NCBI RefSeq assembly: GCF_022346995.1
Contig: NZ_JAKRNM010000001.1
Location: 62,001-126,000 of the forward strand
Direction: 5' to 3'
Length of the DNA: 64,000 bases
Source: Paenibacillus sp. ACRRY
Lineage (GTDB): Bacteria; Bacillota; Bacilli; Paenibacillales; Paenibacillaceae
Shown here one piece after another: positions 1 to 8,405 of the stretch. A program made the position numbers and the translations under genes. Every line of letters starts with the position of its first letter. Positions within the stretch are counted from its first letter, which is position 1. The notes under the pieces were generated by a model. It was not told the DNA's origin. It did no database searches and worked only from the letters and a program-made list of their open reading frames with translations.

Positions 1-291
1 AAATTTACAAACGGGCTGCACAAAGCACAGGTTTGGGTAGATTCCCATTCCGCTGAAGAAATTGCCGAGGTCATCCTACCTTACTTTAAAGACATTGATC
101 AATCCATTCTCGTAAGTAGTATTAATCGCTATAAGGAACAGGGGACGTATGCAACAGATCCGATTATTGATGATGAAGAATGGAACAACCTACTGGACGT
201 CATGAGTGCGGCTGGAGAACTTGAACAACGGGTGGATTCCAAAGCGATTGTTGATAACACCTATGCGGAACAAGCAGCATCTGTGAAGTAA
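1..291 (+). CDS. ABC transporter substrate-binding protein, C-terminal part only
   Basis: The window opens inside this gene, in frame 1, and reads 96 residues to a TAA at 289-291. The fragment has the helical C-terminal character of the NMT1/SsuA-like (sulfonate, nitrate, taurine, thiamine-precursor) periplasmic-binding superfamily, for example the stretch EEWNNLLDVM followed by a short tail. The main reason for the call is context: an SsuB-type ATPase starts about 30 bases downstream and an SsuC-type permease follows, giving the classical SBP-ATPase-permease order. The transported substrate cannot be told from this fragment. The signal peptide and binding pocket lie outside the window. Confidence 0.7.
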   Translation, partial: KFTNGLHKAQVWVDSHSAEEIAEVILPYFKDIDQSILVSSINRYKEQGTYATDPIIDDEEWNNLLDVMSAAGELEQRVDSKAIVDNTYAEQAASVK

Positions 292-320
292 CCAGGCATT
301 CAGGAAAGGAAGTGATCGTC

Positions 321-1115
321 ATGCCTGAATCCGATACGGTGATTAGACTGGAAGGAATTTCGCAAGTTTATGTCAATGAGCGTGAAGCCTCATTGGTCAT
401 CGAAGACCTGAGCCTTCAGGTTAAGCAAGGAGAATTTGTCAGTCTTGTCGGTCCGAGCGGGTGTGGCAAAACGACATTGTTGTCCATCATTGCCGGACTG
501 CTTACTCCAACCGCGGGAGATGTGAAAATTAAAGGGAAACTGGTTGAAGGTCCTTCTGCCCAGATTGGCTATATGCTGCAGCAGGACTATCTGTTTCCAT
601 GGCGTACCATTTTGGATAATGCACTGATCGGACTTGAATTGACGGGCAGGCTGGATGAACGGAGTCGTAAACGAACAAGCGAGCTGCTTGCTGAGATGGG
701 GCTTGCTGGAACAGAGAATTTATATCCTTCCGAACTATCCGGGGGCATGAGGCAGCGTGTCGCGCTTGTGCGGACGCTAGCAACCGATCCATCCCTGCTG
801 CTTCTGGATGAACCATTCTCTGCGCTGGACTACCAGACCAAACTGCAGCTGGAGGATCTGGTGTCGGATACGCTCAAGGAAACGGGGAAAACCTCGGTGC
901 TGGTCACACATGACCTGTCCGAAGCGATTGCTGTGAGTGACCGCGTTATTGTGCTGGATCGCAATCCAGGACGAATTCGGAAAGAGTTCATCATTCCTGA
1001 AGCCATTCGGAAATCCCAGCCCTTCTATGCAAGGGAACAGGAAGGTTTTAATGAGCTTTTTCAGGCGCTATGGAGCGAACTGGAACAGTCCGGAGGAGGT
1101 GAGAAGAACGGGTGA
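321..1115 (+). CDS. ABC transporter ATP-binding protein (SsuB/TauB/NrtD type)
   Basis: This is the nucleotide-binding subunit of an importer and should bind the cytoplasmic face of the permease encoded next. Seen directly: Walker A GPSGCGKTT, Q-loop region MLQQDYLFPW, signature LSGGMRQR, Walker B LLLLDEPFSALD and the H-loop VTHD. The reading frame is open from a GTG at 312, but the AAGGA at 306-310 touches that codon, whereas the ATG at 321 has a normal spacing, so I chose 321 (264 residues). The stop overlaps the permease start (GTGA), indicating translational coupling. The family handles sulfonates, taurine, nitrate or pyrimidine precursors; the substrate here is not determined. Confidence 0.9.
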   Translation: MPESDTVIRLEGISQVYVNEREASLVIEDLSLQVKQGEFVSLVGPSGCGKTTLLSIIAGLLTPTAGDVKIKGKLVEGPSAQIGYMLQQDYLFPWRTILDNALIGLELTGRLDERSRKRTSELLAEMGLAGTENLYPSELSGGMRQRVALVRTLATDPSLLLLDEPFSALDYQTKLQLEDLVSDTLKETGKTSVLVTHDLSEAIAVSDRVIVLDRNPGRIRKEFIIPEAIRKSQPFYAREQEGFNELFQALWSELEQSGGGEKNG

Positions 1116-1948
1116 ATCAGACGAGAGAGAAGCAGGAAATGCGCCGTGATGAATGGATGCAGAAGCTGCACCAAGGCCACATGAAGCAGGTCGCTGAGTG
1201 GCGCCGCAAGGTACTTGCGGTTCAGCTGTCCCTGCTGGTCTGCATGTTTTTGTTATGGGAACTGGCTGGCAGGATGCGCTGGATTGATGTGCTGCTGTTC
1301 AGTTATCCGAGTAAAGTTTTTGCCCAGATCGGCAAGGACATCGCCAGTGGTGAATTGTGGATACATGTCGCAGTCACCGTTGGGGAGACGGCAGTTGGCT
1401 TTTTGCTGGGGACGCTTGTCGGAACGCTGCTTGCGGTCCTGATCTGGTGGTCTCCTTTTTTGTCCAAAGTGCTTGATCCCTACATGGTTGTATTCAACAG
1501 CATGCCAAAGGTGGCGCTAGGCCCTATCTTCATCGTCATGTTCGGTGCAGGCTTTACGGCGATTGTCATGACTACGTTGTCCATTACGGTAATTATTACG
1601 ACCCTGGTCGTGTACAACAGTTTCAACGAAGTGGACAGCAATTATGTTAAGGTCATTCGTACGTTCGGGGGCGACCGGTCCGTGATTTTTACCAAAGTTG
1701 TACTGCCGGCATCGTTTCCAGCGATTGTTTCTACGTTGAAAGTCAATGTGGGCATGGCCTGGGTCGGGGTGATTGTTGGTGAGTTTTTGGTTGCCAAACA
1801 GGGACTCGGGTATTTGATTATCTACGGATTTCAGGTCTTCAATTTTACTCTGGTATTATCAAGCCTGCTTATTATCGCGGCCGTAGCTACAGCGATGTAT
1901 CAGCTAGTGGTGTATGTGGAGAGAAAATTGCTGGCAGGGCGCAGGTAG
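1112..1948 (+). CDS. ABC transporter permease (SsuC/TauC type)
   Basis: Membrane subunit of the importer formed with the two preceding genes. It has a charged N-terminus of about 35 residues, then six likely membrane spans, and the BPD_transp_1 EAA-type coupling loop around residues 185-205 (FGGDRSVIFTKVVLPASFPAI). The GTG start at 1112 overlaps the ATPase stop by four bases and is served by GGAGGAGGTGAG at 1092-1103. Its 278 residues are slightly longer than typical SsuC, mainly because of the hydrophilic N-terminal extension. This appears to be the last gene of the transporter operon; the next 460 bases carry no convincing gene. Confidence 0.9.
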   Translation: MNQTREKQEMRRDEWMQKLHQGHMKQVAEWRRKVLAVQLSLLVCMFLLWELAGRMRWIDVLLFSYPSKVFAQIGKDIASGELWIHVAVTVGETAVGFLLGTLVGTLLAVLIWWSPFLSKVLDPYMVVFNSMPKVALGPIFIVMFGAGFTAIVMTTLSITVIITTLVVYNSFNEVDSNYVKVIRTFGGDRSVIFTKVVLPASFPAIVSTLKVNVGMAWVGVIVGEFLVAKQGLGYLIIYGFQVFNFTLVLSSLLIIAAVATAMYQLVVYVERKLLAGRR

Positions 1949-2409
1949 TGCCGCAAATACGATTAATAGAACATGATAGATCGTCTTATGTATACAATTT
2001 CACAAGGGGTGTCACGTTGCCCGCTTACCGAAAATCAAGTACCATACTAATACGAATATTCCGTGCAGTCCTTCATGTATGCGGTGATTGGAGAGATGGG
2101 CCATCGCCCGCATGGATCAAAATTGCCAGCGTCCCACATCCGGGACGCGATGTTGTGACCGGCATGCATGGGCATGTCGGTTGATGCCGTTTATTCATTC
2201 TGATGTGATTGCATATGTCTGTGTCACCCCTTCAATCGCTTCTTTTTTATGAAACGTGAAATGGTTTGCCTCAGGCTGTGTAATACTACATATTGCGGAA
2301 CTAGGCTATCTCAGATTTATTAGAGGTATGAAGCAGGACATGCATTCAACCGGATGGGACGAAGAGCTGGCTTGGACATATAAGCAGCTTAGAGGAGAGG
2401 AAATGAGAA
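1949..2409. other. Intergenic region with a perfect hairpin and a possible 54-codon ORF
   Basis: No recognisable gene. There is a perfect 7-bp stem GCGTCCC/GGGACGC at 2129-2148 with a 6-base loop. It lacks a T-tract and so is not a classical terminator. At 2256-2420 a GTG-initiated frame of 54 codons runs into the start of the next gene and ends with an 11-base overlap; its second half (containing DEELAWTYKQLRGEEM) looks protein-like, but no good ribosome site precedes its start. AGAGGAGAGG at 2391-2400 is the ribosome site of the next gene. A 78-codon frame at 1948-2184 looks spurious. Confidence 0.4.
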
Positions 2410-3387
2410 ATGGGTTTTAGAGTAATCAAAACTGCAATTGCTGCACTGATGGCTGTGCTGATTGCGGACTGGTGCGGCTTGCCTGGGCCAACATCGGCAG
2501 GCTTGCTGGCCATTCTGGGTGTCGATGTTACGAGGAAAAGGAGCATTCGCACGATATCGGCGCGTTTCTTTGCTTCCGTGGTAGGTCTTTTGTTTGCAAG
2601 TGTACTTTTTCACTTTCTAGGCTTCCATTATTGGGTTCTAGCCGTGTACATACTGATTGCATTTCCTGTAATTGTTCGGGCCGGATTTAAGGAAGGCATT
2701 GTGACGGGGTCTGTCGTGGTTTTTCGCGTCTTCAGTGGCGGGGAGATGGATGTTCAAGTCATTTTGATACAAATCGGGTTGTTGCTGATTGGTCTTGGAT
2801 CTGCGATGGTCGTTAATCTGGCTTACATGCCAGCGGCCGATCCGCAAATGCTTCAGATTCGCAAAAGGATTGACGAACTGTTCTCCGTGATCTTCAAGGA
2901 GTTTGCCGCGACTCTTCGTAATCCGAATGAGATCTGGGCAGGGAAGGAACTGATTGAAGCGGACAAGGCTGTTTTGGGCGGCATTGAAGCAGCCAAGCGT
3001 TCACTTGAGAATCAGGTCATTCATCCGAACGAAGAATGGAGTGTATACTTTTACATGCGAAAAACGCAGCTGGACTCCATTCAGCATATGATGCATCTGG
3101 TATCCCAAATTTATCAGAAGATGCCACACGCCGAAATGGTGTCGGAGCTGTTTGACCAGCTAAGTCAGGATGTGCTCACGGAGTCTTACACTGGACGAAC
3201 CGAAAAACTTCTCGCAGATGTGCAAGAAGAATTCAGGCGAATGGACCTGCCAGATACAAGGGAAGAATTCGAGATTCGTTCCGCGATTCTCCAGCTGTGC
3301 CGGGAACTCGCGCTGTATCTGAAAATTGCGAAGAAGGACAAAGCGCCGTCCCCAATTACGGACCGGTCCCAATCTACAAACGAATAA
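2410..3387 (+). CDS. Aromatic acid exporter family protein (ArAE_1/FUSC-like, YqjA type)
   Basis: The N-terminal ~140 residues form about four to six membrane helices, starting FRVIKTAIAALMAVLIADW, with the conserved GPTSAGLLAILG and RFFASVVG segments of the ArAE_1/DUF939 family. The C-terminal ~180 residues are hydrophilic and helical (ArAE_1_C type) and probably cytoplasmic. Homologues are annotated as aromatic acid exporters, but B. subtilis YqjA-like members have no firmly established substrate, so transport is a family-level inference. The ATG at 2410 was chosen because AGAGGAGAGG at 2391-2400 lies at suitable distance; an ATG at 2403 is in another frame. Length (325) is normal for the family. 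Confidence 0.82.
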   Translation: MGFRVIKTAIAALMAVLIADWCGLPGPTSAGLLAILGVDVTRKRSIRTISARFFASVVGLLFASVLFHFLGFHYWVLAVYILIAFPVIVRAGFKEGIVTGSVVVFRVFSGGEMDVQVILIQIGLLLIGLGSAMVVNLAYMPAADPQMLQIRKRIDELFSVIFKEFAATLRNPNEIWAGKELIEADKAVLGGIEAAKRSLENQVIHPNEEWSVYFYMRKTQLDSIQHMMHLVSQIYQKMPHAEMVSELFDQLSQDVLTESYTGRTEKLLADVQEEFRRMDLPDTREEFEIRSAILQLCRELALYLKIAKKDKAPSPITDRSQSTNE

Positions 3388-3462
3388 TAGAAAATAGTTG
3401 TCACCCTAGACGGATGCCCTGCATACACTTGTAGTGAATGATTGTATGGAGGAGGTTTAAAG

Positions 3463-4023
3463 ATGTCATTGAGTCATAAACATCAATGTAGAGAGATCAT
3501 CACGAAGGCGATCTGCGGCAAAGGTCGTAAGTTCTCTACCGTAACACATACCGTGACTCCGCCTAATGGTCCGACCAGTATTTTGGGGGCTTGGATTATC
3601 AACCACCAATATGAAGCCGTATCAGCGGGGGACGGAATTGAAGTTATTGGTACTTACGATATCAACATTTGGTATTCCTATGACAAAAATTCGCAGACAG
3701 ATGTAGCCAAAGAAACGGTGTCGTATGTAGAACATGTGCCTTTGTCTTACCTGGATCCGAAACATCGGGCTTCCACAGTAGAGGTAGCTGCGGATGCAAC
3801 GCAGGAACCAAGCTGTGTGGAAGCCACTGTATCCGCAGGTGGAGGCAGCGTAATTATCCGGGTAGAACGGGAATTCGCTGTTGAACTGGTTGCCGAAACC
3901 AAAGTTTGCGTGAAGGTATGCACAGATGGTTGCGGAGACTACGAAGACAAGGATTATGACTTTGGCAGCACGGATGAAGATTATGATGATCTTGATCCGG
4001 ACCTGCTTGACGAGGAACTGTAA
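3463..4023 (+). CDS. cotE: Outer spore coat morphogenetic protein CotE
   Basis: CotE organises the outer coat of the endospore and is made in the mother cell. The 186-residue product has the CotE layout: an N-terminal segment with REIITKAICGKGRKFS, a central beta-rich part containing SILGAWIINHQYEA and DINIWYSYDKNSQTDVA, and a very acidic C-terminal tail rich in Asp and Glu. The frame is open from 3442, but GGAGGAGG at 3448-3455 fits the ATG at 3463. Position upstream of mutS matches the B. subtilis cotE-mutS-mutL order, with one extra gene inserted here. A strong terminator follows, so it is probably transcribed separately from mutS. Confidence 0.93.
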   Translation: MSLSHKHQCREIITKAICGKGRKFSTVTHTVTPPNGPTSILGAWIINHQYEAVSAGDGIEVIGTYDINIWYSYDKNSQTDVAKETVSYVEHVPLSYLDPKHRASTVEVAADATQEPSCVEATVSAGGGSVIIRVEREFAVELVAETKVCVKVCTDGCGDYEDKDYDFGSTDEDYDDLDPDLLDEEL

Positions 4024-4079
4024 TTTCTTCGTCTCTTGTATCCTTAGCTAAGGTATCATATGCGCCGCAAGCGGCATTG

Positions 4080-4106
4080 AAGAGGGCGCAAGCCCTCTTT
4101 TTTCTT
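4080..4106 (+). terminator. Intrinsic terminator after cotE
   Basis: Stem AAGAGGGC (4080-4087), loop GCAA, stem GCCCTCTT (4092-4099), followed by TTTTTCTTTTT. The GC-rich stem and long T-tract make this a strong Rho-independent terminator. Confidence 0.9.
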
Positions 4107-4132
4107 TTTGGGCGGTGGAAAGGAGGAACCGA

Positions 4133-5383
4133 ATGAATGTGATGGAAGAGGCAGAGCAAGCGGTTAAGCGTTACGAACGCATGCTGGCAAGAGAACGGAC
4201 AGGACGATTGGAGCGAGCCGGTATCGAAGTACTTGCCTCACGTGATAGGCAAAAAAGGGAGCCCGGCCTGAGAGTGCGTTACGATGTCGAGATATGCTGC
4301 CTGTACGCGCTTCGGATTAAACGTCGGGATACGAGCGGCATGGGCGGTGCGCAGGAAAGCATACTGGACCGGGAAGCGGCATCGACGCTGTTCAAACGAA
4401 TCGAGCGGCTCGCTGTTAAAACCTTATATACCCTTGGACTGGATCACGGCGCTGTACGGCTGGAAGCTTCGGGGAAAAACGGATGCACTGTTGTTTCGAT
4501 TGACCCGCGTCCGTGGAAGGGCATGACAGATCTATCCGTCATGTACCGGGAAGGCTGGAAGCAGCTGCAGTCTCTACTGGATGAGGAAAGTCACAACAAA
4601 GTAACGCCCGTTCTTGGAATGGACCCGGAGTTTCTGCTCGTTCAGATGCCGGAATCCAAGATTGTACCTGCCTCAAGGTTTCTGGGACGCACGGGAATGG
4701 TGGGCTGCGATTCTGTGACTATCGGGGGGAGGCGGATCTATCCGGTTGCTGAACTACGTCCTGCTCCCAGTTCGGAACCGCGAGAGCTGCTAACCCATTT
4801 ACTTAGAGCTTTTGACGTTGCATCCCGCAGCATAACCGACCATTCGCTCATTTGGCAGGCCGGGGGAATGCCGCAGCGTGGATTGCCACTTGGGGGACAT
4901 GTCCATTTCAGCGGAGTAACTCTTAATGGGGATCTGCTGCGTGTGCTTGACAATTATCTGGCATTGCCGCTTGCGTTTCTGCAGGACCCACGTGGTTCGG
5001 GCAGGCGTCCAAGGTACGGAGCGCTGGGTGATTTTCGACTGAAGAACTATGGCGGATTCGAGTATCGAACACTGCCCAGCTTTCTAATTTCTCCACTCGT
5101 TGCCAAAGGAGTCGTCGCTCTCGCTGGACTTATTGCTGCCTCCTACCCCAGTCTTCCCCTTCGTCCTTTGATGAACACAACCGTGCACGCTTCCTTTTAT
5201 GAAGGAAACCGGGAACACATGAAGGAGTACATTCCAGCGCTTATGGATGATCTGGTGGGTTTGGAGGAATACGCAAAATATGAAAAGTATGCCGCTCCGC
5301 TCATACGTCACCTGAGAGAGGGAAAGACGTGGGATGAGAGCCGGGACATTCGCAAAGTCTGGAATATTCGTGCAGGTTCATGA
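4133..5383 (+). CDS. Putative amidoligase (COOH-NH2 ligase type 2 family)
   Basis: The product resembles the phage phiEco32-type COOH-NH2 ligase type 2 family, which has a glutamine-synthetase-like fold and is predicted to form amide or peptide bonds using ATP. Seen: GMDPEFLL (near residue 165), the acidic motif AELRPAPSSEPRELL, GGHVHFSG and FEYRTLPS, a set of spaced Asp, Glu, His and Arg residues expected for metal and nucleotide binding. The first ~150 residues are a basic, less conserved extension. The frame opens at 4115, but AAAGGAGG at 4120-4127 dictates the ATG at 4133 (416 residues). It lies between cotE and mutS, so it might act on a spore or cell-wall polymer; substrate unknown. Confidence 0.75.
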   Translation: MNVMEEAEQAVKRYERMLARERTGRLERAGIEVLASRDRQKREPGLRVRYDVEICCLYALRIKRRDTSGMGGAQESILDREAASTLFKRIERLAVKTLYTLGLDHGAVRLEASGKNGCTVVSIDPRPWKGMTDLSVMYREGWKQLQSLLDEESHNKVTPVLGMDPEFLLVQMPESKIVPASRFLGRTGMVGCDSVTIGGRRIYPVAELRPAPSSEPRELLTHLLRAFDVASRSITDHSLIWQAGGMPQRGLPLGGHVHFSGVTLNGDLLRVLDNYLALPLAFLQDPRGSGRRPRYGALGDFRLKNYGGFEYRTLPSFLISPLVAKGVVALAGLIAASYPSLPLRPLMNTTVHASFYEGNREHMKEYIPALMDDLVGLEEYAKYEKYAAPLIRHLREGKTWDESRDIRKVWNIRAGS

Positions 5384-5399
5384 AGAGTGGATGATTTTT

Positions 5400-5408
5400 T
5401 GTTATAAT
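5400..5408 (+). promoter_or_regulatory. Extended -10 promoter element for mutS leader
   Basis: TGTTATAAT at 5400-5408 is a perfect extended -10 (TG-N-TATAAT). No good -35 hexamer lies 16-18 bases upstream, as is common for extended -10 promoters. It would give a leader of about 175 bases ahead of mutS. Confidence 0.6.
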
Positions 5409-5449
5409 AGAAATCAAGTCAATTTTGGATCTGATTACAGCTATGGAAG

Positions 5450-5562
5450 ACATGCAGACAGCGGTCTGTGAAGGAAGCGGCAGATGGCCGAAACATGAGG
5501 CGGAGGCACGAAGATGTGCCTGACCGCCTTATTGTTCCTTCTAGGGCAGGGACTCTTCCTGA
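5450..5562 (+). other. Structured 5' leader of mutS
   Basis: Three stem-loops are visible. CAGAC/GTCTG is at 5455-5468. A composite stem has outer arms GAAGGAA (5470-5476) and TTCCTTC (5535-5541) and an inner hairpin with arms AGGCGG-AGGCAC (5498-5509) and GTGCCT-GA-CCGCCT (5516-5529). A small CAGG/CCTG loop is at 5547-5561. No T-tract follows the large hairpin, so it is not a plain terminator. It matches no RNA family I recognise (no T-box, SAM, TPP or preQ1 signature). Confidence 0.5.
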
Positions 5563-5589
5563 CAACATAGGAACGGATGGAGGATATTC

Positions 5590-8385
5590 ATGGCTCAGTA
5601 TACGCCAATGATTCAACAATATTTGCAAGTGAAGGCCGAAGCGCAAGACGCTTTTCTTTTTTTTAGATTAGGTGATTTCTATGAGATGTTCTTCGATGAT
5701 GCTGTCAATGCAGCACGTGAGCTCGAAATTACGCTGACTGCACGTGCAGGCGGTGGGGAAGAGAAAATCCCGATGTGCGGTGTGCCTTATCATTCGGCGG
5801 ACAATTACATACAGCGTCTGATTGAAAAAGGATATAAGGTCGCCATCTGTGAGCAGATGGAAGATCCAACCGTAACAAAAGGCATGGTACGCCGGGAGAT
5901 TGTACGTGTCATCACGCCTGGAACGGTGATGGAAGGCAAGACGCTTGGGGACAAATCCAACAATTATATGGTCTGCCTGACGGGGAACCAAAATACACTG
6001 GCACTGGCAGCATGTGACCTGTCAACGGGTGAATTGTACGTGACGTCCGTGCCATATTCCAAGGAATGGCTGAAAGACGAGATCGGCATCTACGAACCTT
6101 CCGAATTAGTCGGCGATGCGCCTCTTCTGGATACCGTCGCTGCGCAGTCTTCACCAATTGGGAGACCTGTTGTATATACTCCGTGGACCAAGAGCAAGGA
6201 AGACCTTGTTCGGCAACAATTCGGTGAGGCTGCATGGGCAAGACTGGAGCCGGAACGTCAAGCGTGTGTCGCGCGTCTGTTCTCTTATCTGAGTGAAACA
6301 CAGAAACGTTCTCTGGGGCAATTGACTCAAATCTCGACTTACGAGCCGGATCACTTCATGATTCTGGATCCATTCACCAGACGTAATCTGGAACTTGTGG
6401 AAACGGTTCGCGAGCGTTCCAAAAAAGGCTCGTTGCTATGGCTGCTGGACAAGACGGAGACATCCATGGGTGCGCGGATGCTGCGGCGGTGGGTAGATAA
6501 GCCCTTGCTGCAAAAAGGGAAAATTAATGAGCGGCTTGAAGCAGTGGACACGCTATACAATCAGTTTATTTTGCGTGAGGATCTGCGTGCTGAACTGAAG
6601 GATATCTATGATCTGGAACGACTGGTGGGACGGATTGCCTTCGGGAATGCCAACGGACGCGATCTGAATGCACTCAAGCTGTCGCTGGATAAAATACCTG
6701 GACTGCGCCAGTATTGTGCAGAGTCTTCTTCTACAACGCTGCAGAACATTGCGGAGATGATGGATGACTGTAGTGACTTAAGGGATGCTATCGGGCGTGC
6801 CATTGTGGACGAGCCTCCGGTTTCCGTAAGGGACGGAGGATTAATCCGTGAAGGTTACCATGAACGACTGGACGAACTCAGGGAAGCTTCGGTTAATGGC
6901 AAACAGTGGATCGCTGAATTGGAAGCAAAAGAACGTGAAGCTACGGGCATCCGCTCCCTGAAAATTGGCTACAACAAAGTGTTTGGCTATTATATCGAAA
7001 TTACGAAGTCCAATCTGGCCTCCTTGCCGGAAGGCCGTTATGAGCGGAAACAGACGTTGGCTAATGCAGAACGTTACATTACGCCGGAGCTGAAGGAAAA
7101 GGAAACATTGATTCTTGAAGCACAGGACAAGATGGTCGATATTGAATACGGATTGTTTGCTGAGCTTCGGGATCGGTTGAATCAGGAAATAGCAAGACTG
7201 CAAAAACTGGCTGAACAGGTTGCGGAGATTGATGTGTATCAATCCTTCGCAGTAATCAGTGCAGAGCGGAATTTTGTGAGACCAACACTGACAGATGGTT
7301 ATGACTTTGTTGTGGAACAAGGACGTCATCCCGTGGTGGAGGCTGTTATGCGAGATGGTGCCTTTATCGCCAACCACACGGCAATGAAAAAGGAAGAAGC
7401 ACGGATTCTTCTGATTACTGGCCCGAATATGGCCGGAAAAAGTACGTATATGCGACAAGTTGCCCTGATCTCAATCATGGCCCAGATCGGTTGTTTTGTA
7501 CCTGCAGGTCAGGCAGAGGTACCTATCATGGATCGTATCTTCACACGAATTGGGGCAGCCGACGATCTGATTGGCGGTCAGAGTACGTTTATGGTGGAGA
7601 TGGCGGATATTCAGGTGATGACCGACAAAGCAACGCCGCGGAGCCTGATCATTATTGATGAACTGGGCCGGGGTACGTCAACAAGCGAGGGGATGGCCAT
7701 TGCCCAATCCGTCATTGAGTATGTGCATGACATTATAGGCTGTAAAGCACTCGTATCAACGCACTTTCATGAACTGGCTCACCTGGAAGAAAGTCTGGAT
7801 AAGCTGGCGAACTACTCCATGGCTGTACAAGAGAGCGGGGATAAAGTAAACTTCCTGCGCAAATTGATTCCGGGTGCAGCCAGCAGCAGTTATGGTATAT
7901 ACTGCGCACGACTTGCGGGTCTGCCGGATAGCATCATTGAACGAGCGAATGGTTTACTGCACGGCTTCGAACATGCGGCCGCACAGGTGGCGGTCGGCAG
8001 TGAGTTTGCCGGGAAGGAAAGCCGCATTTCGGGATCGGACTACAATAATACACTTGGAACGGAAAATGCCGAAAGTGTCACAGTAGTACGCGAGGAAGCT
8101 GTAGTTTCAGTACCTAATACGGTGCCATACATGGAGAGAGAGCCGTCCAAGGAGCAAGGCAATAAGAACAAGGCTGGTTCCAAACCACAGGACGTTGTCC
8201 AACTGTCGATATTCGGTGATGATGAGCCCAGCGTGGGAAGCAAGCCCGATGCTGTGGTCGCAGTGGATAAACCAGCGCGAGATTTTATACGCAACATGAA
8301 AGACATTGATGTTATGAATATGACGCCTCTGCAGGCGATGCAAATATTGAACGAGCTTAAGCTAAAGGCACAGCAATTATCCTGA
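5590..8385 (+). CDS. mutS: DNA mismatch repair protein MutS
   Basis: MutS recognises mispaired and looped DNA and recruits MutL. Visible parts: the N-terminal mismatch-binding domain with the Phe-x-Glu region (FFRLGDFYEMFFDDA), connector and lever domains, Walker A GPNMAGKST at residues 611-619, and Walker B IIIDELGRGTST. The 931 residues exceed the usual ~860 because of a long low-complexity linker after residue ~800. This linker ends in QLSIF (871-875), the beta-clamp binding pentapeptide, followed by the C-terminal tetramerisation helices. ATG at 5590 with GGAGG just upstream. mutL starts 20 bases downstream, indicating an operon. Confidence 0.98.
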   Translation: MAQYTPMIQQYLQVKAEAQDAFLFFRLGDFYEMFFDDAVNAARELEITLTARAGGGEEKIPMCGVPYHSADNYIQRLIEKGYKVAICEQMEDPTVTKGMVRREIVRVITPGTVMEGKTLGDKSNNYMVCLTGNQNTLALAACDLSTGELYVTSVPYSKEWLKDEIGIYEPSELVGDAPLLDTVAAQSSPIGRPVVYTPWTKSKEDLVRQQFGEAAWARLEPERQACVARLFSYLSETQKRSLGQLTQISTYEPDHFMILDPFTRRNLELVETVRERSKKGSLLWLLDKTETSMGARMLRRWVDKPLLQKGKINERLEAVDTLYNQFILREDLRAELKDIYDLERLVGRIAFGNANGRDLNALKLSLDKIPGLRQYCAESSSTTLQNIAEMMDDCSDLRDAIGRAIVDEPPVSVRDGGLIREGYHERLDELREASVNGKQWIAELEAKEREATGIRSLKIGYNKVFGYYIEITKSNLASLPEGRYERKQTLANAERYITPELKEKETLILEAQDKMVDIEYGLFAELRDRLNQEIARLQKLAEQVAEIDVYQSFAVISAERNFVRPTLTDGYDFVVEQGRHPVVEAVMRDGAFIANHTAMKKEEARILLITGPNMAGKSTYMRQVALISIMAQIGCFVPAGQAEVPIMDRIFTRIGAADDLIGGQSTFMVEMADIQVMTDKATPRSLIIIDELGRGTSTSEGMAIAQSVIEYVHDIIGCKALVSTHFHELAHLEESLDKLANYSMAVQESGDKVNFLRKLIPGAASSSYGIYCARLAGLPDSIIERANGLLHGFEHAAAQVAVGSEFAGKESRISGSDYNNTLGTENAESVTVVREEAVVSVPNTVPYMEREPSKEQGNKNKAGSKPQDVVQLSIFGDDEPSVGSKPDAVVAVDKPARDFIRNMKDIDVMNMTPLQAMQILNELKLKAQQLS

Positions 8386-8405
8386 TATGATGGGAGGGGA
8401 AACCT

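Noticed and set aside
1948-2184. Open frame of 78 codons after the ABC permease gene
   Set aside because: No ribosome site, unusual composition, starts within the permease stop and contains the palindromic hairpin; looks like chance.
6841-7458. 205-codon minus-strand frame inside mutS
   Set aside because: Antisense shadow of a clear, conserved gene; no start signals or family resemblance.
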